Source of the DNA: Gilliamella bombi
GTDB lineage: Bacteria; Pseudomonadota; Gammaproteobacteria; Enterobacterales; Orbaceae
Direction of reading: 5' to 3'
Length of the DNA stretch: 64,000 bases
Assembly (NCBI RefSeq): GCF_900103255.1
Contig: NZ_FMWS01000012.1
Location: 27,444-91,443 of the forward strand
How positions within the stretch are numbered: the stretch's first letter is position 1; every line of letters begins with the position of its first letter. The notes below the pieces were generated by a model. That model had not been told where the DNA came from and did not search any database. It saw only the letters and a list, made by a program, of their open reading frames with translations. Of this stretch, positions 17,644 through 28,334 are shown piece by piece. A program made the translations under genes and the position numbers.

Positions 17644-20600
17644 ATGGGGTTAGTAAAGCATTTAGTTGTATTTAGCCTGCTGTTAGCATTAGCTGGTTGT
17701 GATAATAAAGACGCTGAACAAAACACACGCGCTGAACAGGCAGAAACGCAATCAGAAACAAAAGTTATTGATAATAATACAACCGCTGATATTAGCAATC
17801 CTAGTGATGACAACGATATCGTACAAGATGAATCGTCAAAACTAGCCTTTAACCCCACACCAGAATTAGTTGAAAAATATCACGGTAAAGAATTAACTGT
17901 TATTGATAGTTCAGAGGTCATTATTGATGGTTCAAGTACTTTAGTTATTACCTTTTCGGTTCCTTTAAATCCTAAACTCAATTTTTCTAATTTGCTTCGT
18001 TTAGTTGATCGCCAAACGGGTAATGTTGACGGAGCTTGGGAGTTGTCGGATAACGGATTAGAATTAAGACATCGCTATCTTGAACCAAATCGTCAATTAG
18101 ATCTCACCATTGATAAGATGTTAGCTGCAATTAATGGCAACAGCTTAAAAGAAGTCTACCAAGCAGAAATTAAAACTCAAGATCGCCTGCCGATGGTGGG
18201 ATTTGCTAGTAATGGTTTTTTGTTGCCAAGCAAATCAATGACAGGTTTACCTGTTACTACGCTTAATGTTAATAAAATTGATGTTAATTTCTTTAAAATT
18301 AAACCTGAACAGTTATCTGATTTTATCGCTGATTATGGTTTTATTAACCAAGTGTCAGCTTGGAATTCAAAGAATATTAATAAATTTGCTGATTTAGTTT
18401 ATACGTCTCGGTTTGATCTTAATCCTAAGCGTAATTCGCAAGAAACCGTATTACTTAACTTATCATCCATTCCGCAACTTCAGCAAGAAGGGATTTATTT
18501 AGCTGTTATGAATCAAGCAGGAAGTTACGATTATACAAATCCTGCATCGCTATTTTCGATCAGTAATATAGGTGTTGCGGTTCATGCTTACAACAATGGT
18601 AAATTATCTGTTATTACCCATGGACTTGACAATGGAAAACCATTTGCTGATGTAAATATATCGATTTTATGTAACAAAAGTATTCGAGATAGTAATAAAA
18701 ACTGTACCACTATTTCGGCTAAAACTGATGCTACAGGTTATGCTGAAGTCACTTTGCCAAAAGATATGGATTATGCACTACTTACGGCAAGTGATGGTAA
18801 TCAAATTTCTTTGGTGAATTTGGATCGTAGCGCATTAAATTTAAGTGAATATAATTTAACGGGGTCTACTTTTTATCAAAAGCAACTATTTGCTTTTGGG
18901 CCTCGTGATTTGTATCGCCCACAAGAGACGGTCTATTTTAATGCACTTTTGCGTAATGCTGATGGTAAGCCATTGCCTTTGCAACCAATTGTGGTTGATG
19001 TTATGTCACCCGATAATCAAGTTGTTGAGAATTTTACTGTCGATGCTAAAGCAAAATCTAACGGTTTATATCAATGGCAATATGTTATTCCAGCTAATGC
19101 AGCAACGGGTAAATGGGCATTTCGTTTTAATTTAGGCGACGATAATTACCGTTATGTGTGGTTCCGTGTGGAAGAATTTTTACCAGAGCGTATGGCAATG
19201 GAAATTACGACCGCATCCAATAAGCCTATTACGCTTGATAAACGTGTCAATTTTGATGTTAAAGGTTGGTATCTTTATGGTGCTCCAGCAGCAGGAAATA
19301 ATTTAGAAGGTAATATTTATCTTAAAAAAATTGATTCAATACCTGAACTTGCTGATTATAAAATTGGTAATGTGACTGACAATAGTATAGGTAGACAACT
19401 TTATAATATTGAGACGACTTTAGATAAAAATGGCAATGCACAAGTAGGAATTGATACTAGCGATTGGGGTAAATTGGGTTTTCCTATCAAATTTATTTTG
19501 CAAGCCAGTTTACTTGATTCAGGAGGACGCCCTGTTACTCGTTATGCCAGCCAAATTATTTGGCCAAATCAGCAAATGCCTGCTGTGCGTGCACTATTTT
19601 CTCAATCACCTTATTATGATTGGTCATTAGATAAATATGAAACTAGTCCGACAGTTGATAAAGGTGCTAATGCTGAATTTGAAGTGGCTTATGTTAACAC
19701 TGATGGGCAAAAGCTGGCTGCTAGTCATTTAAAGGCAAGAATTATTCGTGAACGTCATAATTATTATTGGACTTGGTCTGAACATACTGGGTGGTATCAA
19801 GCATACAATTCAAGTGAGTTCGTTGTGCAAGAGCAACCGCTGTCTATCGCTGCTAATGGTACAGTTAAAGTGAGTTACCAAACGGATGATTATGGCTTTT
19901 ATCGTATTGAAATTGTTGATACTAAAAATAATATTATCAGTAGTTTACGTTTTAGAAGTGGTTATAATTGGGAAGATAATACCAATGGCACCAATGCTGT
20001 TCGTCCAGATCAGGTTAAATTAAGCCTGGATAAAACTGCCTATTCGGTTGGTGATACTGCTAAAATACATGTACAAGCTCCAGTAGCAGGCTCGGGTTAT
20101 ATTTCACTTGAAACCAATGATGGTATATTATGGAAAAAAGATATCACTGTTGGTGAAAACGGTCTTGATGTTGAAATTCCAATCCAAGATTGGGGACGCC
20201 ATGATATTTATATTAGTGCGATGATTATTCGCCCATCAACTGACGCTGCAGTTCAGACAATTAAACGAGCAATTGGGTTACTTTATTTACCAATTGACAC
20301 TTCAAATCGTCAATTAAACTTGAGCATTGAAGCACCTACGAAGACAGAGCCTGAAAAAACTATTCCAATAAAGGTCAAAATAGATAAAAGTGCAATCCAA
20401 AAGGATCATAAGGTTTCAGTATTGGTTTCGGCTGTTGATTCAGGTGTTTTGAACATTACTAATTTTGCAACACCTGATCCTTATAGCGCATTTTTGGGTC
20501 GTAAACGTTATGAAGTTGATCTTTATGATGTGTATGGCAAATTAATTGAAGGTAAAGGACGCAATTTGAATGTGAGCTTTGGTGGTGATGCTATGCTTGG

Positions 20601-22800
20601 TGAATCTGGCCCAGGCGGTAAAAAAACATTAAACGAAGTTAAAATTGTGGCTCAACAATTGCAAACTATTGATCTTAATGATGACGGTGAAGGTGTTGTT
20701 GACCTTGCTTTGCCTAATTTTAATGGCGAATTACGCATAATGGCTCAAGCATGGGATGATAGCCGTTATGGTAAAGCGGAACAAGCCATGATAGTTGCAT
20801 CGCCAGTTGTTGCTGAGCTATCTACACCTCGCTTTTTATCGGGTGGTGATCAGGCTACCTTGGCACTAGATCTAAATAATCTAACCGAAAAAACACAAAC
20901 AATGCAGGTCAATGTTTTGACGGATGGTTTGATTCATCAAAATGCAGTTGAGTCTACGAAAGTTACACTTGATAGCAAGCAAAGACAGATTATTCAAGTG
21001 CCAGTTGTTGCTGATTATGGTTATGGACAAGGTACGGTGACAATTAATGTCACAGGAATTTTATTGGAGGATGGCTCAAATTATCAGATCAAGCGATCGT
21101 GGGCAGTCGGTGTTAGACCGGCTTATGCCGCTACCAATAAATATTATGCAGCAGCAATCAATGGTGGTGAAAGTTGGGTTTTACCTGAAGATAGTATAGC
21201 TGAGATGATTGAAAACACGGTTGATGGTAAATTAATTGTATCTAATCAACCGCCGTTAAATATTGCTCAATATATTAAATCGCTATTTGCTTATCCATAT
21301 GGTTGTTTAGAACAGACCATTAGTGGTTTAATGCCATCATTGTATGCAAACCAAGACCAGCTTGCAGCTTTGGGAATTAAAACCGAATCGGATAAAGAGC
21401 GACGTGAGAAAGTACAATTAGGTATTTCACGAATTTTATCAATGCAACGTAATAATGGTAGTTTTGGTTTATGGAGCAAAGACAGTGCCGAGGAATATTG
21501 GTTAACGGTGTATGCGACTGATTTTTTAATCCAAGCAAGTGAGCGTGGTTATAATGTCAACAATAAAGCGCTTGATGCAGCAATTACCCGTATCAGCCAA
21601 TATACTTATGATGCCAATGCATTTAATGGGTTACAAAGCTACTATGATAATTCACAAGCAAGCAATTATACGCAATTTGCAACTAAAGCTTATGCTTTAG
21701 CTGTGTTGGCAAGGCAAAATAAAATCACTGTGCCTATGCGTAATGAAATTAATCGAATGTATCAACAGATCACTGAGAGTGATTTTAAAGTATTGTCACC
21801 ATTACCAGTTGCTCAGTTAGCGCTTTCCGCCAAGCTGGCTGGTTTTGATAATATCTATAATAATTTGATGCCTCGAGTATTTACAACAAGTTATGATAAT
21901 CGTTATTCTTGGTTAGGCGAATATGGTAGTGCTATTCGTGATAATGCATTAGTTTTATCTTTATTGGTAGAAAATAATTTAAGTGTTGATAAGCAAGCTG
22001 ATTATTTAATTCAGTTATCTGATTTGCTTAATGATACTCGTTATTTTTCAACTCAGGAACTTAACGCATTATTTGTGGCTGGCTGGTCATTAGAACAACA
22101 TAAATCTTCACATAAATTTAATGTGGTGATCAACGAGCAGTCAAATGAGGTTGATTCGACTTTATCACGCTCTTTTGATTTTGCTAATTTAGCCAATAGA
22201 TTAACGATTTCTAATCCAGAAAATGCACAACCACTTTATATTAAATTCACCGTTTCAGGTTATGACAAGAAAGCGCCTGCACCAACGAGTGATGAAAATG
22301 TTTTAACTATCAATCGTTCCTATTACGATTTGAAAGGTAACAAAATTCAACCTGATCACTTGAAAGTGGGTGATTTAGTGGTGGTATTATTGGATGTTAG
22401 AGCACATAAAGAAGTCGTTCACGATGCGTTAATTGTTGATTTTTTACCTGCTGGACTTGAGTTAGAAAATCAAAATCTCACAAATAGTAGTGTGAGTCTA
22501 CAGGCAATACCGGAAATTGCCAATTTGTTGAAAGATGAAGATAGCAATGATATTAAATATCAAGAATTCCGTGATGATAGATATGTTGCGGCTGTTGATA
22601 TTAATCACTATGTGAGCGATGGTACTTATCGATCGCAGGTTGCTTATTTGGCTAGAGCAGTGACGGCAGGTAATTATATGATTCCATACCCTTATGTTGA
22701 ATCTATGTATCGGCCCGATCGGTTTGCAATTGGTCAATCAATTGACTTAATGTCTATTGTTGAGCGCAATGTAGAGCCCAATGAACCTAAACAACAATAG
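17644..22800 (+). CDS. yfhM: Bacterial alpha-2-macroglobulin lipoprotein
   Basis: This lipoprotein of about 1718 aa is the bacterial alpha-2-macroglobulin, a periplasmic trap thought to inactivate host or competitor proteases. It has a signal sequence ending in the lipobox LAGC, an MG-domain series, and the thioester motif GCLEQ with Cys at about 1221 (YPYGCLEQTISGLMPSLY), so it is the thioester-containing type. The ending LLPAGLELENQNL and FRDDRYVAAVD match E. coli YfhM closely, as does the whole length. I favour ATG 17644 with GGGGTGG just upstream; 17632 is possible. The neighbours pbpC and ndk follow as in E. coli, and pbpC is the expected partner for murein repair. Confidence 0.96.
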   Translation: MGLVKHLVVFSLLLALAGCDNKDAEQNTRAEQAETQSETKVIDNNTTADISNPSDDNDIVQDESSKLAFNPTPELVEKYHGKELTVIDSSEVIIDGSSTLVITFSVPLNPKLNFSNLLRLVDRQTGNVDGAWELSDNGLELRHRYLEPNRQLDLTIDKMLAAINGNSLKEVYQAEIKTQDRLPMVGFASNGFLLPSKSMTGLPVTTLNVNKIDVNFFKIKPEQLSDFIADYGFINQVSAWNSKNINKFADLVYTSRFDLNPKRNSQETVLLNLSSIPQLQQEGIYLAVMNQAGSYDYTNPASLFSISNIGVAVHAYNNGKLSVITHGLDNGKPFADVNISILCNKSIRDSNKNCTTISAKTDATGYAEVTLPKDMDYALLTASDGNQISLVNLDRSALNLSEYNLTGSTFYQKQLFAFGPRDLYRPQETVYFNALLRNADGKPLPLQPIVVDVMSPDNQVVENFTVDAKAKSNGLYQWQYVIPANAATGKWAFRFNLGDDNYRYVWFRVEEFLPERMAMEITTASNKPITLDKRVNFDVKGWYLYGAPAAGNNLEGNIYLKKIDSIPELADYKIGNVTDNSIGRQLYNIETTLDKNGNAQVGIDTSDWGKLGFPIKFILQASLLDSGGRPVTRYASQIIWPNQQMPAVRALFSQSPYYDWSLDKYETSPTVDKGANAEFEVAYVNTDGQKLAASHLKARIIRERHNYYWTWSEHTGWYQAYNSSEFVVQEQPLSIAANGTVKVSYQTDDYGFYRIEIVDTKNNIISSLRFRSGYNWEDNTNGTNAVRPDQVKLSLDKTAYSVGDTAKIHVQAPVAGSGYISLETNDGILWKKDITVGENGLDVEIPIQDWGRHDIYISAMIIRPSTDAAVQTIKRAIGLLYLPIDTSNRQLNLSIEAPTKTEPEKTIPIKVKIDKSAIQKDHKVSVLVSAVDSGVLNITNFATPDPYSAFLGRKRYEVDLYDVYGKLIEGKGRNLNVSFGGDAMLGESGPGGKKTLNEVKIVAQQLQTIDLNDDGEGVVDLALPNFNGELRIMAQAWDDSRYGKAEQAMIVASPVVAELSTPRFLSGGDQATLALDLNNLTEKTQTMQVNVLTDGLIHQNAVESTKVTLDSKQRQIIQVPVVADYGYGQGTVTINVTGILLEDGSNYQIKRSWAVGVRPAYAATNKYYAAAINGGESWVLPEDSIAEMIENTVDGKLIVSNQPPLNIAQYIKSLFAYPYGCLEQTISGLMPSLYANQDQLAALGIKTESDKERREKVQLGISRILSMQRNNGSFGLWSKDSAEEYWLTVYATDFLIQASERGYNVNNKALDAAITRISQYTYDANAFNGLQSYYDNSQASNYTQFATKAYALAVLARQNKITVPMRNEINRMYQQITESDFKVLSPLPVAQLALSAKLAGFDNIYNNLMPRVFTTSYDNRYSWLGEYGSAIRDNALVLSLLVENNLSVDKQADYLIQLSDLLNDTRYFSTQELNALFVAGWSLEQHKSSHKFNVVINEQSNEVDSTLSRSFDFANLANRLTISNPENAQPLYIKFTVSGYDKKAPAPTSDENVLTINRSYYDLKGNKIQPDHLKVGDLVVVLLDVRAHKEVVHDALIVDFLPAGLELENQNLTNSSVSLQAIPEIANLLKDEDSNDIKYQEFRDDRYVAAVDINHYVSDGTYRSQVAYLARAVTAGNYMIPYPYVESMYRPDRFAIGQSIDLMSIVERNVEPNEPKQQ

Positions 22801-22851
22801 CTAGTATGTATCAATTAAATTTGATTTTTAAAATGTAAACAAATTGATTAT

Positions 22852-22871
22852 CCGCTAACAATTGTTAGCGG
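22852..22871. repeat. Perfect 20-bp palindrome between yfhM and pbpC
   Basis: CCGCTAACAATTGTTAGCGG is a perfect palindrome. It is followed by CATCTATTT rather than a T run, so it could be a weak terminator or a binding site. Just downstream (22879-22905) the 12-base unit ATACTGAAACAT occurs twice in tandem. Confidence 0.6.
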
Positions 22872-22933
22872 CATCTATTTATACTGAAACATATTATACT
22901 GAAACATAGTGTTACCTGAAACTTTTTGACAAA

Positions 22934-25231
22934 ATGAAAAAGCGCCTACTTAAAATTCTGGCTTTCTTATTTTTTTCTATCCTTTTGTTATTAGGTATCT
23001 TTTTTGTTGCCGATTACTTTTATCCTTTATCAATAACAAAAAATAAAACAACACAAACAATTCTTGCGCAAGATGGTACGCCTCTGTGGCGATTTGCTGA
23101 TGAAAATGGTATTTGGCGATATCCTATCAAATTAGATGAAGTCCCCAATGATTACCTTGATGTGTTATTAAATTATGAAGACCGCCATTTTTATGATCAT
23201 TTTGGTATTAATCCTGCCTCTTTATTGAGAGCAGCTTGGCAAAATATCACCAATAAAAGAATTATTTCAGGTGGTAGTACTATTTCGATGCAGGTTGCAA
23301 GATTGCTTTATCCACACGATCGCTCCATGGCAGGAAAGTTACAACAAATATTTCGAACACTACAACTTGAATTACATTTTACAAAAGATGAAATTTTAAC
23401 TTTATATATTAATCGAGCCCCATTTGGCGGGACAATCGAAGGCTTAGGGGCTGCTAGTTGGTCATATTTTGGTAAAGAGCCCAAAGCGTTAACACGTAGT
23501 GAGGCGGTTTTATTGGCCGTATTGCCACAAGCACCCAGTCGTTTGCGTCCTGATAGGTACCCCGAACGAGCCAAACAAGCACGCGACAAAGTTCTAGCAA
23601 GATTGGCCCGATATCAGGTATGGTCATCTGATATTATAGAGCAAGTTAGAAAAGAAGAAGTATGGGTTTACCCACGTAAAAAGCCACAATTAGCTCCTTT
23701 ATTAGCTCGAAGGTTAAGTCAACAATATCCTGATGTTGATATTATTCGATCAAATATCGATCTTTCCCTTCAATACAGCCTTGAAGATATTGCTGCTAAT
23801 CGTAAAAATCAGTTACCTCCCAAAAACTCACTAGCTATTTTAGTTGTCGATCATACGGATATGTCCGTAAAAGGCTATGTTGGGTCGGTTGATTTTAACG
23901 ATAAAGAGCGATTCGGTCAGGTTGATATGATAAGTTCGCTTCGATCTCCTGGATCGACATTAAAGCCTTTTATGTATGCTTTAGCGATTGATGACGGCAT
24001 GATTCATTCTGAATCGTTATTGCAAGATACACCTAGAATCAGTTCTGATTATCGACCTACGAATTTTGATGAAGATTTTTATGGACCAATAAGTGCCTCA
24101 GATGCATTAAAGAATTCATTAAACTTACCTGCTGTTGAGTTAATTGAGCTTTATGGACCAAAACGATTTGCTGGCAAGCTGTTTAGTATTGGCTTACCGC
24201 TTCAATCTAAAGGTAATGATCCTAATATATCGTATATTTTGGGTGGTGCGTCGTTAAGAATGGATAATTTAGTTAGCGCATATAGTGCCTTTGCTCGTCA
24301 TGGGCAAGTAAGTCCTTTACGATTTACGCAAGCAGATCCCTTACTAAGCAAGCCATTTATTAGCGATGGAAGTGCATGGATCACAAGACAGATGCTAGTT
24401 AATAATTATCAGCTTGCCTATAAAACAGGCACTAGCTATGGATATCGTGATGCATGGGCGATTGGGGTCAATCCTCGCTATTTGATTGGCATTTGGGTCG
24501 GTCGTCCTGATGGAACGCCCGTTGTTGGTCAATATGGCAGTATTACAGCGGTGCCGATACTACAACAAGTTAACACGTTATTATTAAATAAAGAGCGACG
24601 AATAAATCGCCCACTTCCCTTAGTAACTAAACCGACAACAGTAACCTTAGAAAAAATTTGTTGGCCATCAGGACAAAAGTTACCTGCAACTGATGAAAAC
24701 TGCCACCGTCAAAAAAATGCATGGGTATTAAATAATATGATACCTCCAACACTTGATACGCTAACGGCACTTAATAATAATATTTATCGTTCAGGGTGGG
24801 TGACTATTTGGGTAAATGATGCCGGCAAACGTGTGTCAGCAGACTGTAGCAATGCACATAAAAAACAGGTTGCACTTTGGCCAATAGCTTTAGAAAATTG
24901 GCTACTACCCAAAGAACGTCGACAATCGCTAATTCCTGAAGTTGATAATCATTGCCCAGTGTTTGGTAAAGATATCTTTTTGCCACTCAATATTATTGGG
25001 CTGCAAGATAAGCAATTGGTAAAACGATTACCTGGGCAGCAAGATGTCACTATCGATCTAACTCCACAAGGTGGTGTTGGTGACAAATGGTGGTTTTTAG
25101 ATGGTCAACTTATTGAGAAAACGTATGGCGATCAAAAGGTAGCTTTGACAGTTACTCATAAAGGTTTACATCATCTATTTTTATTAGATCAAAGTGGACA
25201 AATTTCACGAATGACATTTACCCTTGACTAA
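22934..25231 (+). CDS. pbpC: Penicillin-binding protein 1C (ortholog of E. coli PbpC)
   Basis: A 765-aa bifunctional murein synthase anchored by an N-terminal helix (about 7-27). The glycosyltransferase (GT51) domain shows [15 protein letters not shown] with the catalytic Glu near 82 and [13 protein letters not shown]. The transpeptidase domain has S341-T-L-K in [13 protein letters not shown] in [11 protein letters not shown] and KTG at 497-499. A C-terminal BiPBP_C-like domain follows. It aligns along its whole length with E. coli PbpC and sits between yfhM and ndk as there; pairing with the macroglobulin suggests repair of wall damaged by attackers. A second, divergent PBP1C lies at 58294-60633. 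Confidence 0.95.
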   Translation: MKKRLLKILAFLFFSILLLLGIFFVADYFYPLSITKNKTTQTILAQDGTPLWRFADENGIWRYPIKLDEVPNDYLDVLLNYEDRHFYDHFGINPASLLRAAWQNITNKRIISGGSTISMQVARLLYPHDRSMAGKLQQIFRTLQLELHFTKDEILTLYINRAPFGGTIEGLGAASWSYFGKEPKALTRSEAVLLAVLPQAPSRLRPDRYPERAKQARDKVLARLARYQVWSSDIIEQVRKEEVWVYPRKKPQLAPLLARRLSQQYPDVDIIRSNIDLSLQYSLEDIAANRKNQLPPKNSLAILVVDHTDMSVKGYVGSVDFNDKERFGQVDMISSLRSPGSTLKPFMYALAIDDGMIHSESLLQDTPRISSDYRPTNFDEDFYGPISASDALKNSLNLPAVELIELYGPKRFAGKLFSIGLPLQSKGNDPNISYILGGASLRMDNLVSAYSAFARHGQVSPLRFTQADPLLSKPFISDGSAWITRQMLVNNYQLAYKTGTSYGYRDAWAIGVNPRYLIGIWVGRPDGTPVVGQYGSITAVPILQQVNTLLLNKERRINRPLPLVTKPTTVTLEKICWPSGQKLPATDENCHRQKNAWVLNNMIPPTLDTLTALNNNIYRSGWVTIWVNDAGKRVSADCSNAHKKQVALWPIALENWLLPKERRQSLIPEVDNHCPVFGKDIFLPLNIIGLQDKQLVKRLPGQQDVTIDLTPQGGVGDKWWFLDGQLIEKTYGDQKVALTVTHKGLHHLFLLDQSGQISRMTFTLD

Positions 25232-25250
25232 ACTAACAAGGAGCAAACCT

Positions 25251-25673
25251 ATGGCTATTGAAAGAACCTTATCTATCATCAAACCTAATGCCGTTAAAAA
25301 ACAATTGATTGGTGAAATTGAAACCCGTATTAGCCAAGCAAAACTTAACATTATTGCCTTAAAAATGCTTAGATTAACAAAAGAACAGGCAGAAGGATTT
25401 TATGCTGAGCACCAAGGTAAATCATTTTTTGATAAGTTGGTTAAATTTATGATATCTGGGCCGATAGTTGTTCAGATTCTCGAAGGCGATAATGCTATTA
25501 AGCGTTATCGAGAATTGATGGGACCAACTGATTTATCTAAAGCAGCCACAGGCACTTTACGAGCTGATTTTGCTGACAGTATGACTGAAAATGCCGTACA
25601 TGGCTCAGATTCTCTAGCCACGGCTGAAAAAGAAATTGCTTATTTTTTTGTTGATAGCGAGATAGTAGGGTAA
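25251..25673 (+). CDS. ndk: Nucleoside diphosphate kinase
   Basis: Ndk transfers the gamma phosphate of ATP to nucleoside diphosphates through a phosphohistidine. The 140-aa product has the active-site block NAVHGSDS with His117 and the N-terminal [15 protein letters not shown] 25251 has AAGGAG seven bases upstream; the frame is open further up to 25224 but overlaps pbpC and is not conserved. Length is close to E. coli Ndk (143 aa). The gene follows pbpC after 19 bases and may be co-transcribed with it. Confidence 0.97.
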   Translation: MAIERTLSIIKPNAVKKQLIGEIETRISQAKLNIIALKMLRLTKEQAEGFYAEHQGKSFFDKLVKFMISGPIVVQILEGDNAIKRYRELMGPTDLSKAATGTLRADFADSMTENAVHGSDSLATAEKEIAYFFVDSEIVG

Positions 25674-25869
25674 ATCAATATTATTAAATAAATCAAAATA
25701 GTGATATAAGCTGTTTTAGCTTGTATTAGTTTTTTTAATGTCATTAATCGAAAGCTACTACATATAACTTTAAGTTATAACCATGTGAGTATTTGTTATT
25801 TATTTATTCGATTCTTTGTTGCTAGACTTTAACGGTACATAACATAACCTTGATTGAGGGAGAATCAGA

Positions 25870-26697
25870 ATGAAATTGTTGACTAAATCACTAGCTGTTG
25901 TTGCATTAGTAAGTAGTTTGTTAGGTGCAAATTCTGCTTATGCAGATCGCCTTGATGATATTGAGAAACGAGGAGAAATAAAAATAGCGGTATTTGATAG
26001 TAATCCGCCATTTGGTTATATTGACGAAAAGACAAATAAAATTGTTGGTCTTGACGTTGATTATGCCAACGAGATAGCAAAAGCATTAAAGGTTAATGTT
26101 GAGCTAGTTCCGACTAATCCGGCCAATCGAATTCCGTTATTAACATCCCAAAAAGCCGATTTAATTGTAGCTAATTTTACCGTTACTGATGAAAGAGCAA
26201 AAACTGTTGATTTTAGTCTTCCTTATTTTGCGACTGGTCAGAAATTTGTAGCAAAAAAAGGAGTATTGAAATCAGCAGATAATTTGAAAAATCTTCGTAT
26301 TGGTGCCGATAAAGGTACAGTTATGGAAATTACATTGCGAGAAAAATACCCAACAGCTAAAGTAATTTCTTATGATGATACACCATTTGCGTTTGCAGCG
26401 TTACGTAATGGTGTTGTGCAGGCAATTACTCAAGATGATGCAAAATTAATCGGCCTATTAGCGAATTTACCAGAAGAACAACGAGCTGTATTTGAAATTT
26501 CACCATTTAGTATTACTCAAGAATATCAAGCTGTTGGTATACCAAAAGGGGAAGATCGCTTGAAAGAAAAAGTGAATCAAATTTTGTTAACACTAGAAAA
26601 AGATGGTGAAGCATTAACGATTTATAATCGTTGGTTTGGACCTGAAACTGCATCAGCGATGCCTCGTGGTGATTTTAAAATTGGTAAAGGTCAGTAG
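25870..26697 (+). CDS. Polar amino acid ABC transporter, substrate-binding protein
   Basis: A 275-aa periplasmic binding protein of family 3. The signal peptide covers about residues 1-25, ending NSAYA before DRLDD. The family core is clear: KIAVFDSNPPFGYID, GLDVDYANEIAKAL, LIVANFTVTDERAKTVDFSLPYF, and NRWFGPE near the end. The ligand cannot be read safely; polar amino acids such as glutamine, glutamate, arginine or cystine are all possible. GAGGGAG precedes the ATG. Two permease genes follow at once and form an operon with it, but no ATPase gene follows. Confidence 0.88.
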   Translation: MKLLTKSLAVVALVSSLLGANSAYADRLDDIEKRGEIKIAVFDSNPPFGYIDEKTNKIVGLDVDYANEIAKALKVNVELVPTNPANRIPLLTSQKADLIVANFTVTDERAKTVDFSLPYFATGQKFVAKKGVLKSADNLKNLRIGADKGTVMEITLREKYPTAKVISYDDTPFAFAALRNGVVQAITQDDAKLIGLLANLPEEQRAVFEISPFSITQEYQAVGIPKGEDRLKEKVNQILLTLEKDGEALTIYNRWFGPETASAMPRGDFKIGKGQ

Positions 26698-26699
26698 TT

Positions 26700-27425
26700 A
26701 TGTATGAGCAATTACTTGAGCCTCGTTATTTGTGGTGGTTATGGGATGGTTTTTTAGTTACGTTAGCTATCTCATTGCTAACCATTATATTTTCAACATC
26801 ACTAGGTTTTTTGCTGGTTATTGCTCAACAAAGTCGAATTAAATTCATTCAAGTTATAGTAATGGGGTATAACGCAATTTTTCGTTATTCTCCGTTATTG
26901 CCTCAACTCTTTTTTTGGTATTTTGGTGTGGGTAATTTATTACCAATAGAATTTAAATTATGGTTATTTGACGAACCGCAAATCCAGTTGCTGTTTTTTT
27001 CACTGAAAATGCCATCATTTGAATTTATAATCGGTTTAGTTGGTTTAACTTGTTATTCCAGTGCTTTTATTGCCGAAGAATTTAGAGCGGGTATAGCTGG
27101 TGTAAGTCGGGGGCAAGAACAGGCTTCATTGGCATTAGGTTTAACTTGGTGGCAAAGTATGCGATTTATTATTTTGCCACAAAGTTTTCGTATTGCATTT
27201 CCGCCTTTAATTGGCCAGTACATGAATATTATAAAAAATTCGTCGTTAACAATGGCTATTGGTGTGTTAGAACTTTCTTATGTATCGCGTCAAGTTGAAA
27301 CCGAATCATTAAAAACCTTTCAAGATTTTGCTATTGCAACTTTATTATATATTTTGGCGATAGTGATTGTTGGAACTTTGGGTAATATTTATCAAGTAAA
27401 ACGATTGCAAATAGGTAAGGTGTAA
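26700..27425 (+). CDS. Amino acid ABC transporter permease 1
   Basis: A 241-aa inner-membrane permease of the HisM/GlnP type with about five hydrophobic segments. The motif that contacts the ATPase is visible as EEFRAGIAGVSRGQEQASLALGLTWWQSMRFIILPQSFR (about residues 122-160), so the protein is built to bind an ATP-binding partner. It begins two bases after the binding-protein gene and six bases before the second permease. Two permease genes usually mean a heterodimeric channel. Confidence 0.88.
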   Translation: MYEQLLEPRYLWWLWDGFLVTLAISLLTIIFSTSLGFLLVIAQQSRIKFIQVIVMGYNAIFRYSPLLPQLFFWYFGVGNLLPIEFKLWLFDEPQIQLLFFSLKMPSFEFIIGLVGLTCYSSAFIAEEFRAGIAGVSRGQEQASLALGLTWWQSMRFIILPQSFRIAFPPLIGQYMNIIKNSSLTMAIGVLELSYVSRQVETESLKTFQDFAIATLLYILAIVIVGTLGNIYQVKRLQIGKV

Positions 27426-27431
27426 TCATTT

Positions 27432-28115
27432 ATGGAGCTTAAAGGTTTAGAGGTTATTTACCACAATTTCAGTTATATGATGTGGGGAAATTTTCCCGGA
27501 GGAATTTTTTTAACGCTGTTAATGAGTTTTGCCGCAATTATATTTTCAAGTTTTTTGGGTATTCTTGCTGGAGTCGGGTTGACTGTTTTAAAAGGAGTTA
27601 TGCGTTATTTTTTAGTTGGTATACTTGGTTTTTTAAGAGCTATTCCTGTCATTATGCTTATTTTCTGGACTTACTTTCTTCTACCTGTGTTACTTAGTGT
27701 AGATGTGCCAGCAATTGCAACGGTAATATTTGCATTATCCTTGATAGGAGCTGCATACATTGGACATTCAGTTCATGCAGGTATGATTGCTGTGGCTAAA
27801 GAACAATGGCAAGCGGCGTTTTCATTAGGCTTAACTAAAAAGCAAGTTATTATATTTATCATATTACCACAAGCCCTTAAAATGATGTTGCCGTCTTTTG
27901 TAAATCAATGGGTATCACTGATTAAAGATACTTCACTGGCTTATATTGTTGGAGTAGCGGAATTTACTTTTATTGCAACCCAAATTAATAATCGTAGTAT
28001 GATTTATCCAACAGAAATCTTTCTATTTGTTATAGTTGTTTATTTTATCATCTGCGCCTCGCTTGATTTTGCGGTTACGTTTTTCTCAAAACGCCAATTA
28101 TTTTGCTTTAAATAA
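27432..28115 (+). CDS. Amino acid ABC transporter permease 2
   Basis: A 227-aa membrane permease of the same family as its upstream neighbour. The EAA-type loop reads VHAGMIAVAKEQWQAAFSLGLTKKQVIIFIILPQALKMMLPSFVNQW (about 114-160). It should pair with the 26700-27425 product. The gene is the last of the operon. In related systems an ATPase of the GlnQ/HisP kind normally comes next; here the next 600 bases contain only transposase and other gene debris. The transporter must either borrow an ATPase from elsewhere or be inactive. Confidence 0.87.
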   Translation: MELKGLEVIYHNFSYMMWGNFPGGIFLTLLMSFAAIIFSSFLGILAGVGLTVLKGVMRYFLVGILGFLRAIPVIMLIFWTYFLLPVLLSVDVPAIATVIFALSLIGAAYIGHSVHAGMIAVAKEQWQAAFSLGLTKKQVIIFIILPQALKMMLPSFVNQWVSLIKDTSLAYIVGVAEFTFIATQINNRSMIYPTEIFLFVIVVYFIICASLDFAVTFFSKRQLFCFK

Positions 28116-28149
28116 AACAATATTCTCATAGAGTATATGGGGGATTTCA

Positions 28150-28334
28150 CTATTTACTTGAATAACGTTCTCTTAATTTATTCATGTAAAATTCGATTGA
28201 ATCTTTAGCTTTGGGATGTGTTTCAATATAGCTATTAAATATTATTTGTATAAGTCAAAAAAATGTGGAAGATATATTATTGAATTTTCATGATCACTAA
28301 TCTTAAAAGATGCATTTTTAAATGTACTAGCTTA
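28150..28334 (-). pseudogene. Broken open frame, possibly an immunity-type protein
   Basis: On the minus strand two coherent pieces follow each other with a stop and a frame change between them: FKNASFKISDHENSII running on to YLPHFFDLYK, then IFNSYIETHPKAKDSIEFY running on to MNKLRERYSSK and a stop at 28150-28152. Composition and hydrophilicity look protein-like. The first piece shows a short resemblance to the 113-aa protein at 63025-63366 (FEIDNDNKLFLHHFSDW). I do not recognise the family. Confidence 0.35.

Noticed and set aside
18890..19135. 81-codon frame inside yfhM
   Set aside because: It lies within a continuous alpha-2-macroglobulin frame with homology on both sides.
26700..28115. 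Fused or frameshifted ATPase within the permease genes
   Set aside because: Both permease frames are complete with normal lengths and no Walker A motif occurs in any frame between 26700 and 28718.
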